A stretch of 64,000 bases of DNA from Weimeria sp002480925 (GTDB lineage: Bacteria > Bacillota > Clostridia > Lachnospirales > Lachnospiraceae): contig NZ_JBQHVU010000007.1 of assembly GCF_052064335.1 (NCBI RefSeq), positions 54,862-118,861 of the forward strand, in the 5' to 3' direction. This document shows positions 44,493 to 53,610 of this stretch, one piece after another. Both the position numbers and the translations under genes were made by a program. Positions within the stretch are counted from its first letter, which is position 1. Every line of letters starts with the position of its first letter. The notes under the pieces are model-generated. The model searched no databases and had not been told where the DNA came from. It saw only the letters and a program-made list of their open reading frames with translations.

Positions 44493-44650
44493 ACATGCCC
44501 ATGCATGTTGATATATACCTCTGAAAAGAGGGCGTCACTAGAAGATGGCAGAGCCGGAGAGGAAGTATGTATTTTGCTGCGGCTTTGCCTCGGGCGGGGA
44601 AGCCCGCCCGGTTGCACCAGTCCCTATCGCCAGATAGAAACGGTTCGGAC
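44493..44650 (+). ncRNA. Structured leader RNA of unknown class
   Basis: Between the kinase gene and the secreted protein at 44667 lie five perfect or near-perfect stems: ACATGC/GCATGT (44493-44508); CCTCT/AGAGG with a GAAA loop (44518-44531); GGCAGAGCCG 44547-44556 with CGGCTTTGCC 44580-44589 (one G-U); CGGGCGGG 44591-44598 with CCCGCCCG 44603-44610; and CTATC/GATAG 44624-44637 flanked by GTCC 44620-44623 and GGAC 44647-44650. No match to a riboswitch class I know. It ends just before AAAGGAG of the next gene. It could be a riboswitch-like leader, a stabilising 5' end or a processed RNA. Confidence 0.55.
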
Positions 44651-44666
44651 GGAAAGGAGTTTTTTC

Positions 44667-45236
44667 ATGAAACTTTCTATCAAGAAGATCCTTGCAACAG
44701 CAATGGCAGCAGCAATGGTTCTTTCAGTATCTCCGGCTGTAGCAAACGCCGCTGATTCAAAGACCACAGCAACTGAGCCAACATCACAGACCAATGCAGA
44801 GGCTGAAAAGAGCAATGCAAAGGGAGTTGAGACAGTTGCAGCCAACACCAGCGCAAGTGGAAAGGCTACTGTAACAGAGATCACAGTTTCCAACAAGAAG
44901 GCTGTAACGGTTCCTTCTAAGGTTACTGTAAACGGTGTAGTATACACTGTTACAAAGCTCGGCGCTAATGCTTTCAAGGGCGAGACAGTAAAGAAGGTTA
45001 CTCTTCCTTCATCAATCACTTCTCTTGGATCAAAGGCCTTCACAGGTGTCAAGGGCTTAAAGACCGTAAAGATCAGCACCACAAAGAAGGTATCAGTTAA
45101 CAAGGCTGCCTTCAAGGGCGTAAACACCAAGGGAATCACCATTACCGTAAGCAAGAAGATGAGCAAGAAGAATCTCAAGGCTCTCAAGGCTTCTCTCAAG
45201 AAGGCTGGCTTCAAGGGTAAGGTAAAGGTTGCCTGA
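44667..45236 (+). CDS. Small secreted BspA-type leucine-rich-repeat protein
   Basis: A 189-residue protein with a clear signal peptide (KLSIKKILATAMAAAMVLSV, cleavage near ANAADS at about residue 28). A Thr/Ser/Ala/Glu linker is followed by BspA-like (LRR_5) repeats: KLGANAFKGETVKKVTLPSS, SLGSKAFTGVKGLKTVKIS and NKAAFKGVNTKGITITVS, then a Lys-rich end. Codon use resembles that of nifJ, suggesting strong expression. AAAGGAG lies 8 bases before the ATG. It sits between capsule regulation genes and the priming transferase and is followed by a terminator. A surface adhesin or matrix protein is a plausible but unproven role. Confidence 0.8.
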   Translation: MKLSIKKILATAMAAAMVLSVSPAVANAADSKTTATEPTSQTNAEAEKSNAKGVETVAANTSASGKATVTEITVSNKKAVTVPSKVTVNGVVYTVTKLGANAFKGETVKKVTLPSSITSLGSKAFTGVKGLKTVKISTTKKVSVNKAAFKGVNTKGITITVSKKMSKKNLKALKASLKKAGFKGKVKVA

Positions 45237-45280
45237 GAGGGATTTTTATCAAACCTTAAATCTTGAAAAGGATTTATAAA

Positions 45281-45320
45281 CCCGTTCCGGGCATGGGCCG
45301 GAACGGGCTATATATTGGGA
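45281..45320 (+). terminator. Strong GC-rich terminator after the secreted protein gene
   Basis: CCCGTTCCGG at 45281-45290 and CCGGAACGGG at 45298-45307 form a perfect 10-bp stem with a 7-base loop. The following tract (CTATATATTGGG) is A/T-rich but not a pure U-run. Confidence 0.75.
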
Positions 45321-45520
45321 TTTTTTCAAATACGCCGTTACAAAAGCTTATGGATGAGGTCGTCGCCAAAGCGCGCGCTGTCTGATATAAGCCGTAAGAA
45401 ATTATAGTCAGTCTGGTTTCAGGACCTTTTAAGCAATTAAAGGGCGCTGAAAGCGGGATGGCGGAGCACGCCTGAAAGGAAAAGTAAATATGCCAATGCA
45501 AAAGAGTGGAGAGAGAGCAG

Positions 45521-47083
45521 ATGTACAGTAAAAACAGATCCTGGATGCTGAAGCATCTGGATTTTATGATTATTGACATCATTACCTGTAAGGTCGCTTT
45601 TCTCCTGTCCTTTATGCTGAGGCAGGGAGGGGGAGCTGCAGAACTTCTAAGAGGTGTATATTTCTCAGATGCAGTAGATTTTAACAATATAATATTCAGA
45701 GATTTGTTCTTCGCGATTTTTTTCCTGTGCATTCTGGATGTGATATTTCAAAAGTCGCACACTAATATCTTAAAGAGAGGATTTCTGAAGGAGGCCAAGT
45801 CCTGTCTGAAGCTTAGCACTGCTATATTTATCGAGCTTCTTATCATCCTGTTCGCGCTGAAGATCTCGGCAAGCTTCTCTAGGCTCGTGCTTTTATACTT
45901 CTGGATCGGCTCTACGATTCTGATGCTCATATTCAGGAGCTGCTACAAGGTAATCCTAAAGGCCATCCTGGGACAGGATACCTACCACACGAGGCATCTG
46001 ATCCTTCTGGCCACGGAAGAAGAGATGCCTTCTCTTGTGCGAGAGTTTTCTGAGAAACAACATGACATACGCCTTACGGGCTGTATGATCCCCGCTGCCA
46101 GTGCCGCAGATGCTTCAAGCGAGGCGGCAGCAGGTCACCATGGTGCAGGAAGCAAGACGGCATCAGGTCATCATGACACAGGAAGCGAGTCTGTGACTGG
46201 TATTCCCGTAGTGGCAAAAGATCCGTCAAGTGCGCTCGCATATCTAAAAAGCCACTGGGTGGATGAGGTCTTCATCTCTCGCGGGATGAGTGGCAAGGCA
46301 GTGGATGATTTCATCAGAGGCTGCCATGTGATGGGTATCACGACTCACCAGGAGATCAACGTCGAGGAGGATCACACTGCCGAGGTGGCTGTCGAGACGA
46401 TGGCCGGTACTGTGGTGGTCACAGGATCACTACGGATCATAGACCCGATGCTTCTTCTGGTAAAGAGGATCATAGATATAATAGGCTCAGTTATCGGCAT
46501 GGCTCTCTGCGCGTTGTTGACAGTGTTCGTAGCAATCCCGGGCATACTCATCTGTGATCCCGGCCCTGTATTCTACAAGCAGAAAAGGGTCGGAAAGAAC
46601 GGCCGGGTGTTCAACCTGTACAAGTTCCGCTCCATGTATCTGGACGCTGACGAGAGAAAGGCTGCCCTGATGAAGAAGAATGAGATGCAGGGAGCCATAT
46701 TCAAGATGAAGAATGATCCCCGCATCATAGGCAGCGGCCCTGACGGCAGCCGCCACGGCTACGGCTGGTTCATCCGCAAGACTTCTATCGATGAGTTCCC
46801 CCAGTTCATCAATGTCTTCCTCGGCCAGATGTCCCTCGTAGGCACCCGCCCTCCCACACTCGATGAATGGCAGCAGTACGAGGCTCATCACAGGGTCCGC
46901 CTGGCAGTCCGCCCCGGCATCACCGGCGTCTGGCAGACCAGCGGCCGCAACCAGGTAAGTGACTTTGAGGACATTGTAAACCTCGACCTCTCATATATCA
47001 ACAACTTCTCGATCGGCAATGACATCAGGATAATCGCAAAAACAGTGAAGCAGATATTCAGAGGGGAAGATGGGGCGGAGTGA
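45521..47083 (+). CDS. Polyprenyl-phosphate sugar-1-phosphate transferase (priming glycosyltransferase, WbaP/CpsE type)
   Basis: A 520-residue protein. Four hydrophobic segments lie in the N-terminal half, then a soluble CoA-binding-like domain, one more membrane segment and the catalytic domain (about residues 305-515) with KRVGKNGRVFNLYKFRSM, KTSIDEFPQFINVF, GQMSLVGTRPP and RPGITGVWQTSGR. It puts the first sugar phosphate on undecaprenyl phosphate at the inner membrane face. A His/Ser-rich insert of two 11-residue repeats (AAGHHGAGSKT, ASGHHDTGSES; about residues 203-224) interrupts the soluble part. ATG at 45521 has GGAGAG upstream; an in-frame GTG is at 45506. It has a 213-base leader after the preceding terminator. 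Confidence 0.9.
   Translation: MYSKNRSWMLKHLDFMIIDIITCKVAFLLSFMLRQGGGAAELLRGVYFSDAVDFNNIIFRDLFFAIFFLCILDVIFQKSHTNILKRGFLKEAKSCLKLSTAIFIELLIILFALKISASFSRLVLLYFWIGSTILMLIFRSCYKVILKAILGQDTYHTRHLILLATEEEMPSLVREFSEKQHDIRLTGCMIPAASAADASSEAAAGHHGAGSKTASGHHDTGSESVTGIPVVAKDPSSALAYLKSHWVDEVFISRGMSGKAVDDFIRGCHVMGITTHQEINVEEDHTAEVAVETMAGTVVVTGSLRIIDPMLLLVKRIIDIIGSVIGMALCALLTVFVAIPGILICDPGPVFYKQKRVGKNGRVFNLYKFRSMYLDADERKAALMKKNEMQGAIFKMKNDPRIIGSGPDGSRHGYGWFIRKTSIDEFPQFINVFLGQMSLVGTRPPTLDEWQQYEAHHRVRLAVRPGITGVWQTSGRNQVSDFEDIVNLDLSYINNFSIGNDIRIIAKTVKQIFRGEDGAE
46127..46192 (+). repeat. Two 33-base coding repeats in the priming transferase
   Basis: Units 46127-46159 and 46160-46192 encode AAGHHGAGSKT and ASGHHDTGSES. 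They lie between the N-terminal membrane region and the catalytic domain. Confidence 0.8.
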
Positions 47084-47273
47084 AGGCAGGTGCCTTCTCA
47101 TCACTGGCCATGTCAGTATCATGCTTATGATTGTTTTTATTCCATACTCTGGCATTCATTCACGGGTTGGTCAGCGATTGACAGGCGAGAAAATGATTAG
47201 ACCCGCAGGTGAATGGATGAGTGTGTTTCACGTTTTAAATGAAAAGATTTTTAATGAGGGAGTGTAGTGACAG

Positions 47274-48479
47274 GTGCAGGATGTATTTATTATCGGATCA
47301 AAAGGATTAGGAAATTACGGCGGCTATGAAACGTTCGTAATGAAATTAATCGACTACCACTCGTCTAATCAGAATATACGCTACCACATCGCGTGCAAGG
47401 CAAATGGATCCGGGTACATGGATGAGAAAAAGCTTCCAGGCGCCAAGACCGTAAGCCCACATCATTTCAAGTACAGAAACGCAATCTGCTATAAGGTTCC
47501 AGTGAAGGAGCAGTTTAAGTCTGCACAAGCAATTTTCTATGACATCGATTCTCTGAAATGGGCGATAAACCATATCAAGAAACATCATATCGAGCATCCA
47601 ATCGTTTATGTTTTGGCGTGCAGGATCGGACCATTCTTTGAAAAATACGTAAAAGAGATTCACCATCTCGGTGGAAAGGTCTTTGTAAACCCCGACGGCC
47701 ATGAGTGGATGAGAGCCAAGTGGTCTGCACCGGTTCGAAAATACTGGAAGGAATCGGAGAGAGGTATGGTAAAGCATGCAGACCTATTAATCTGTGATTC
47801 CGTCAACATTGAGAAATACATAAAAGAAGAGTACGGAAAATATAGCCCACACACAACATTTGTCGCTTACGGCGCGGATGTGGTAAAGAGCGAGCTGGAG
47901 GATACGGATCCGTTGTTCACAGGCTGGCTGAAAGAACAGGGGCTGAAACCGTATCAGTACTATTACTGCTGCGGACGTTTTGTTCCGGAGAACAACTTCG
48001 AGACGATGATCCGGGAGTTCATGAAAAGTAAGACAAAGCGTGATTTTGCGATCATCACGACAAAGAACGATGCGTTCCTTAATGAACTGGATGAGAAGCT
48101 TGGATTTAGGAAAGACCCACGAATTAAGTTTGTTGGTACAGTCTACAATCAGGAGCTTTTAAAGAAGATCCGAGAGCAGGCTTATGCGTACTTCCACGGC
48201 CATAGCGTTGGAGGAACGAACCCTTCGTTACTTGAAGCTCTGGGAAGTACACGCTTGAACCTCTTGTTTGACGTTGGCTTTAACAAGGAGGTCGGTCAGG
48301 ATGCAGCTCTTTATTGGAGCAAAAAAGATGGCGACCTGGCGGGACTGATTGACCGAGTGGACGTGCTTGAAGATGCGGTACTGGAAGAGTACGGACGGAA
48401 GGCAAAGCAGAGGATCAGGGACGCATACAGCTGGCAGTTTATTGCTGATAGATATGAAGAGATATTTTGTGAGGAATAG
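47274..48479 (+). CDS. DUF1972 glycosyltransferase (rhamnosyltransferase, RgpA/Cps2T-like)
   Basis: A 401-residue protein with the DUF1972 N-terminal domain (FIIGSKGLGNYGGYETFVMKL, reported here from residue 4 to 24 in part: GSKGLGNYGGYETF) and a GT-B C-terminal half (GRFVPENNFETMI, HGHSVGGTNPSLLEAL at about 308-323). The family includes beta-1,4-L-rhamnosyltransferases that add the second sugar of streptococcal capsules; donor and acceptor here are unproven, and no dTDP-rhamnose genes are in view. GTG start at 47274. The 190 bases before it look unlike the genes upstream and mark the start of the composition shift. Confidence 0.85.
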   Translation: MQDVFIIGSKGLGNYGGYETFVMKLIDYHSSNQNIRYHIACKANGSGYMDEKKLPGAKTVSPHHFKYRNAICYKVPVKEQFKSAQAIFYDIDSLKWAINHIKKHHIEHPIVYVLACRIGPFFEKYVKEIHHLGGKVFVNPDGHEWMRAKWSAPVRKYWKESERGMVKHADLLICDSVNIEKYIKEEYGKYSPHTTFVAYGADVVKSELEDTDPLFTGWLKEQGLKPYQYYYCCGRFVPENNFETMIREFMKSKTKRDFAIITTKNDAFLNELDEKLGFRKDPRIKFVGTVYNQELLKKIREQAYAYFHGHSVGGTNPSLLEALGSTRLNLLFDVGFNKEVGQDAALYWSKKDGDLAGLIDRVDVLEDAVLEEYGRKAKQRIRDAYSWQFIADRYEEIFCEE

Positions 48480-48492
48480 GAAGAAGACATAG

Positions 48493-50163
48493 ATGATTAG
48501 TGAAAAGATCCGTGAGGAGTATCAAAGATGGTGTCAGAAAGCAACGATAGATGCGGATCTGATTCCTGAATTAAAGAATCTAAACGAAGCAGGTATCGAG
48601 GACGCATTTTACAAGAATCTTGCGTTTGGTACCGGCGGTTTACGAGGCACGATCGGGGCAGGTACAAACCGGATGAATGTTTATACGGTTGCAAAAGCCA
48701 CACAGGGCCTCAGTAATTATCTCCTTCGTAAATATGGTACAACGGCATCAGTCGTAATAGGTTACGATTCCCGTATCAAATCAGATGTGTTCGCCAAAAT
48801 TGCAGCATCTGTCTTCTCATCAAATCACATCTCTGTGCATATCTGGCTAAAGCTAAATCCGGTTCCAACCGTTTCATACGCTACACGGTATTTACATACA
48901 TCAGCAGGTGTGATGATCACGGCTTCTCACAATCCGTCCAAGTACAACGGATACAAGGTTTATGGGGACGACGGTTGTCAGATCACGACAGAAGCAGCAA
49001 CGGAAATCTTGAAAGAGATCGAAGCCGTTGATGTTTTTGATGTGCGGATTCCGGAGTTCAAGGCAGGGGACAAGATCACTTATATCCCGGATGAAGTGCT
49101 GACATCCTTTATCGAAGAGGTAAAGAAACAGTCCGTCGTAAAGGAAGAGATCGACCGGAATGTTGCTATCGTTTACAGCCCTTTGAACGGCACAGGTCTG
49201 ATACCCGTAACGAGGACATTAAAGGAGTCTGGATTTACCAATATCACCGTAGTGAAGGAACAGGAACAGCCGGATGGAAATTTCACGACCTGTCCATATC
49301 CGAATCCGGAGATACGCGAAGCAATGCAATTGGGGCTTGAGTACTGCAAGAAGGTTAACGCAGATCTGATGCTGGCTACGGATCCTGACTGTGATCGCTG
49401 CGGAATTACCGTAAGAAACAGTGAAGGTGAGTACCAGCTTCTGACCGGTAACGAAACCGGACTTCTTCTTCTTGACTTCATCTGCAGTCAGCGGATCAAG
49501 AACGGAACAATGCCGGAGAACCCGGTGATGATCAAGACCATTGTTACTACCGATATGGGGAAGCAGATCGCTGACCATTACGGCGTGATAACCATTGACG
49601 TCCTGACGGGATTCAAGTTCATCGGTGAGCAGATCGGCATCTTGGAGAAGCAGGGACATGTGAATGATTACATCTTCGGCTTTGAGGAATCCTATGGATA
49701 TTTGACTGGTGGTTATGTCCGCGACAAAGATGCTGTGGATGCAGCGTTCATGATCTGTGAGATGTTCGCTTATTACAAGACACATGGCATCTCTCTTCTT
49801 GATAAGTTGGATGAACTTTACCGGACTTACGGATACCGGCTTAACATGCTCCATTCCTACGAGTTCGATGGATCTGCAGGCTTTGAGAAGATGCAGGAGA
49901 TTATGAAGAGGTTTCACCAAGGGATGATAGAGCTTGGCGGTAGACAGGTGGAAAACATACTGGACTACAGTCAGGGTTTGGACGGCCTTCCGAAGTCTGA
50001 TGTTCTGAAATATCTAATCGAGGGCAACAGTTCGGTGGTAGTCCGTCCTTCCGGAACAGAGCCGAAGCTCAAGGTTTACATTTCCATCTCTGCGAACTCT
50101 ATGGAGACAGCGAAGGATGAAGAACAGAAGATTGCAGACCAGATGACAGAATACATGCAGTAA
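48493..50163 (+). CDS. Phosphohexomutase (phosphoglucomutase/phosphomannomutase)
   Basis: A 556-residue alpha-D-phosphohexomutase. It shows GTGGLRGTIGAGTNRMN (about residues 46-62), the phosphoserine loop VMITASHNPSKYNGYK (about 139-154), the Mg loop ATDPDCDRCG (about 294-303) and the sugar loop GFEESYGYL. It interconverts hexose-1- and -6-phosphates; next to manC and manA, mannose-6-P to mannose-1-P is the likely task. AGGAAGAAG precedes the ATG. Confidence 0.9.
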   Translation: MISEKIREEYQRWCQKATIDADLIPELKNLNEAGIEDAFYKNLAFGTGGLRGTIGAGTNRMNVYTVAKATQGLSNYLLRKYGTTASVVIGYDSRIKSDVFAKIAASVFSSNHISVHIWLKLNPVPTVSYATRYLHTSAGVMITASHNPSKYNGYKVYGDDGCQITTEAATEILKEIEAVDVFDVRIPEFKAGDKITYIPDEVLTSFIEEVKKQSVVKEEIDRNVAIVYSPLNGTGLIPVTRTLKESGFTNITVVKEQEQPDGNFTTCPYPNPEIREAMQLGLEYCKKVNADLMLATDPDCDRCGITVRNSEGEYQLLTGNETGLLLLDFICSQRIKNGTMPENPVMIKTIVTTDMGKQIADHYGVITIDVLTGFKFIGEQIGILEKQGHVNDYIFGFEESYGYLTGGYVRDKDAVDAAFMICEMFAYYKTHGISLLDKLDELYRTYGYRLNMLHSYEFDGSAGFEKMQEIMKRFHQGMIELGGRQVENILDYSQGLDGLPKSDVLKYLIEGNSSVVVRPSGTEPKLKVYISISANSMETAKDEEQKIADQMTEYMQ

Positions 50164-50176
50164 GGGGAGATAAGTC

Positions 50177-51514
50177 GTGAATATCATTTTACTTTCAGGC
50201 GGATCCGGCAAAAGACTGTGGCCGTTATCTAATGATGTAAGAAGCAAACAGTTCATCAAGCTCTTTAAAGATGAGGAGGGAAACTATGAATCCATGGTTC
50301 AGAGAGTTTTCCGTCAAATTTCCAGAGTGGATAAGGCTGCCAAGGTTACGATCGCAACATCCAAATCGCAGGTTGCTGCTATCCACAACCAGCTAGGCGA
50401 TTCTGTGTCTGTCTGTGTTGAGCCGATGAGAAGAGATACTTTCCCAGCAATCGCACTGGCTGCAACTTATCTGCATGATGAACTTGGTGTTTCTGAGAAT
50501 GAGGCAGTCGTAGTTTGCCCTGTCGATCCCTATGTGGATGACACCTATTATGAGGCAGTAGCAAAACTTGGGGCACTGGCTGAGAAAGATGCAGCAAATT
50601 TGACTCTGATGGGTATTCAGCCAACTTACCCTTCCGAGAAGTACGGATACATCATTCCAGAGACAAAAGACGTGATTTCCAAGGTTAAGGAATTCAAGGA
50701 AAAGCCGGATAAGGAGACCGCACAAAAGTATCTGGATCAGGGTGCGGTATGGAATGCTGGTGTATTCGCGTTTAAACTCGGCTATCTTGTTGAGAAGGCA
50801 CACAGTATGCTGAATTTCAAGGATTACCGTGATTTGTATGCAAAATATAGCCAGTGTCCGAAGATCTCCTTTGACTATGCTGTTGTTGAAAAGGAACCTT
50901 CCATTCAGATGATGCGTTATGCAGGAGAGTGGAAAGATGTCGGTACCTGGAACACAATGTCTGAAGTTATGGCAGATCCAATCAAAGGTGATGCAACGGT
51001 TGATGAGACTTGTGAGAATGTCAACATTATCAACGAACTGGAAATCCCGATCCTTGTCATGGGAGAGAAGAACATGGTGGTCGCTGCATCCGGTGACGGA
51101 ATTTTTGTCGCTGATAAAGAGCGCTCCGGATATATGAAGCCATATGTGGAGAAGATTGCCACAGAGGCAAAGTATATTGAGAAGTCATGGGGATCCTATC
51201 ATGTACTGGACGCTGGAGAAGGATACCGTCTTCTAAAGGTTAAACTGACTGCCGGAAGACGAACGTCCTATCACTGTCATGAGTTAAGAGACGAGTCCTT
51301 CACAATTCTAAGTGGTAATGGAAAGACTGTCATCGACGGCATGGAGCAGATTGTCCGACCAGGTGACATCGTTACCATGGCAGCTGGATGCAAACATACT
51401 CTTATTGCTGAGACTGAAATCATTGCATTGGAAACACAAGTTGGGGAAGAAATCACTTTTGACGATAAGAAGAAATTTCCACTTGATAGCAGGTTTGTAG
51501 AAGGAAGAATTTAA
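50177..51514 (+). CDS. manC: Mannose-1-phosphate guanylyltransferase (with C-terminal cupin domain)
   Basis: A 445-residue protein. The nucleotidyltransferase signature LLSGGSGKRLWPLSND is at about residues 5-20, with FKEKPD at about 173-178 and the GAVWNAGVF sugar site. The C-terminal cupin (about 345-440; SYHCHELRDESF) is the type-II phosphomannose-isomerase-like domain. It makes GDP-mannose from mannose-1-P. GTG start with GGGGAGA before it. Abuts manA (one-base overlap at 51514). Confidence 0.9.
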   Translation: MNIILLSGGSGKRLWPLSNDVRSKQFIKLFKDEEGNYESMVQRVFRQISRVDKAAKVTIATSKSQVAAIHNQLGDSVSVCVEPMRRDTFPAIALAATYLHDELGVSENEAVVVCPVDPYVDDTYYEAVAKLGALAEKDAANLTLMGIQPTYPSEKYGYIIPETKDVISKVKEFKEKPDKETAQKYLDQGAVWNAGVFAFKLGYLVEKAHSMLNFKDYRDLYAKYSQCPKISFDYAVVEKEPSIQMMRYAGEWKDVGTWNTMSEVMADPIKGDATVDETCENVNIINELEIPILVMGEKNMVVAASGDGIFVADKERSGYMKPYVEKIATEAKYIEKSWGSYHVLDAGEGYRLLKVKLTAGRRTSYHCHELRDESFTILSGNGKTVIDGMEQIVRPGDIVTMAAGCKHTLIAETEIIALETQVGEEITFDDKKKFPLDSRFVEGRI

Positions 51515-52473
51515 TGTCGCCTATTTTGCTGGCACCGTCAGGGAAGGATTATCTCTGGGGTGGTAACCGATTGAAAACAGAATATGGGAAGGACATTAAA
51601 TTAACTCCACTTGCAGAGACATGGGAGTGTTCGGTTCATCCAAACGGCCCATGTTATGCCATCTCAGGAGAGTATAAAGGAATGACGCTCGCTGAGATCA
51701 TCAAGATGCATCCGGAGTATGTGGGAAACAAGAATACCCAGATCCCTGTACTCATTAAGTTCATTGATGCAGCAAAGGATCTTTCTGTTCAAGTGCATCC
51801 TTCTGATGAGTATGCCAGAGAACATGAAAACGGACAAAACGGCAAGACGGAAATGTGGTATGTGCTCGAGGCAAAAGAAGGGGCAAAGCTCGTCTGGGGA
51901 TTTGAGCACAAGGTTACAAAGGAGATCCTAGAGAAGGATATCGCAGAGGGCACTTTGCAGAACGATCTCCATTATGTGCCGGTTCATAAAGGCGATGTGT
52001 TCCTCATTGAGTCCGGAACGGTTCATGCGATTGGAGAGGGAATTCTTCTTGCAGAGATTCAGGAGAGTTCCGATCTGACCTATCGGCTTTACGACTACAA
52101 TCGGAGAGATAAGAATGGAAACCTCAGAGAGCTTCACTTTGGCAAGGCGATGCAGGTTCTCAATATGAATCCCATCGGAGATACCAGTCAGAAACCACGC
52201 TATGTCCGGTATTTCTACGGATGCTCCAGAGAAATGCTTTGCCGGTGCAAGTATTTTGAAACAGAAAAAATTCAGGTTACTAAAGGATTTTCTTTCTCGG
52301 TGATGAAGAACTCTTTCCAGGTGCTTCTCTGTACAAATGGAGAAGGTGGTCTGGAGACAGACGGAAGCAACAGACCGTTGAGATTCCAAAAGGGAAGCTG
52401 CATTTTCCTTCCCGCAGGACTTGGAAGATGCCATGTGATTGGAGAGTGCGACTTGTTGAAAATAAGGTGTTAG
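51514..52473 (+). CDS. manA: Mannose-6-phosphate isomerase, class I
   Basis: A 319-residue cupin. The metal ligands lie in SVQVHPSDEYAREHENGQNGKTEMWYVL, seen as QVHPSDEYA (about residues 91-99) and KTEMWYVLE, with a His in SGTVHAIGEG (about 167-176). It converts fructose-6-P to mannose-6-P, the entry to GDP-mannose with the mutase and ManC just upstream. The three genes are a complete GDP-mannose supply line. Confidence 0.92.
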   Translation: MSPILLAPSGKDYLWGGNRLKTEYGKDIKLTPLAETWECSVHPNGPCYAISGEYKGMTLAEIIKMHPEYVGNKNTQIPVLIKFIDAAKDLSVQVHPSDEYAREHENGQNGKTEMWYVLEAKEGAKLVWGFEHKVTKEILEKDIAEGTLQNDLHYVPVHKGDVFLIESGTVHAIGEGILLAEIQESSDLTYRLYDYNRRDKNGNLRELHFGKAMQVLNMNPIGDTSQKPRYVRYFYGCSREMLCRCKYFETEKIQVTKGFSFSVMKNSFQVLLCTNGEGGLETDGSNRPLRFQKGSCIFLPAGLGRCHVIGECDLLKIRC

Positions 52474-52485
52474 AAGGAGAATAAA

Positions 52486-53610
52486 ATGAGAGTTGTGCTA
52501 CTTGATCAGATCACAAAGGTTAATTATAAATACACATACCCTTTAGCTAACGGCCTTCAAAATGCAGGAGTACATGTAGATCTAGTAATGGATCAAAAAA
52601 AAGAGGATGAAAATTGCACATGTGAGAAATATCGATTTTTTAATACTGACGAGAAAAATGTTGGAAAAATGAAGAAAGTACTAAATTATGTCCAATCCTA
52701 TAAAAGGATAGGACGATTGCTTTCACAAGGAAACTATAGTGTTTTGCATACGGAATGGTTTAATTTCTCCCCCATTGATTATCACTATTTAAAACAATTG
52801 AAGGATAAGTATGGAATAAGATATGTGGCAACTGTACATGACATACTTCCTTTTAACCAGAAGTTTTATGATATGTATTTTCATAAAAAGCTCTATGGAT
52901 TGGCAGACTCAATTATTCTTCAAGCTCCGGGAAATGTGAAAAGGTTTGTTGATTTATTTCCTGAGAATAAAGAAAAAATACATATGATACCGCATGGACA
53001 CATGCTAGATTATGTTGAGATCGTAAATCAAAACGAAGCTAGAAAGCATTTGGATATTCCAAATGATAAAACAGTATTCCTATTCTTTGGCCAAATAAAG
53101 AGAGTTAAAGGTGTTGATATACTTTTAAAGGCATTTTTAAAGCTCCTTCAGAAGAGGGATGACATTTATCTCGTTATTGCGGGTAGTGTCTGGAAAGCAG
53201 ATTTTTCTGCCTGTCAGGAAATTATCGATCGGAATGATTTTAAAGGCTGCTTACGAACAGACATTCACTATATTCCAGATGATGAGGTAAAATATTATTA
53301 TTCAGCCACAGATGTTTGCGTTCTTCCCTATACGGATGTTTATCAGTCTGGTGTTATTCAATTGGCCTATGGATATCAAAAGCCGGTTGTTTCCTCTGAC
53401 CTTCAAGCTTTTACTCAGTTTGTAAAAGAGGGAGAAACCGGGTTTATTTCAAAGGCATGTGATGTTGAAAGTCTTACTGGTGCAATGGACAAAGCAGCAA
53501 ATTCAAATCAGTTGGTCGAGATTGGTAAAGCTGGTTATGAACTTGTGAAAAAAACTCTTAATTGGGATGACCTTGCAAGAAAAATAGTAGAGGATTGCTA
53601 CAGCGAATGA
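52486..53610 (+). CDS. Glycosyltransferase family 4
   Basis: A 374-residue GT-B protein. The Rossmann C-domain shows FFGQIKRVKGVDILLKAF (about residues 197-214), CVLPYTDVYQSGVIQLAYGYQKPVV in part (YQSGVIQLAYGYQKP, about 285-299) with the nucleotide-sugar Glu position replaced by Gln in this stretch. It presumably adds a capsule sugar; donor unknown (GDP-mannose is available). The DNA is much richer in A and T than upstream genes, with AAA preferred over AAG. Confidence 0.85.
   Translation: MRVVLLDQITKVNYKYTYPLANGLQNAGVHVDLVMDQKKEDENCTCEKYRFFNTDEKNVGKMKKVLNYVQSYKRIGRLLSQGNYSVLHTEWFNFSPIDYHYLKQLKDKYGIRYVATVHDILPFNQKFYDMYFHKKLYGLADSIILQAPGNVKRFVDLFPENKEKIHMIPHGHMLDYVEIVNQNEARKHLDIPNDKTVFLFFGQIKRVKGVDILLKAFLKLLQKRDDIYLVIAGSVWKADFSACQEIIDRNDFKGCLRTDIHYIPDDEVKYYYSATDVCVLPYTDVYQSGVIQLAYGYQKPVVSSDLQAFTQFVKEGETGFISKACDVESLTGAMDKAANSNQLVEIGKAGYELVKKTLNWDDLARKIVEDCYSE

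Noticed and set aside
44493..44650. c-di-GMP-I (GEMM) riboswitch
   Set aside because: The GEMM core motifs around the ligand site are not present, although the region is clearly structured. Kept as an unclassified RNA instead.
47070..47267. Possible 65-codon gene between the priming transferase and the DUF1972 glycosyltransferase
   Set aside because: It overlaps the transferase end, has no good ribosome binding site and no recognisable features. More likely noncoding sequence at the recombination border.
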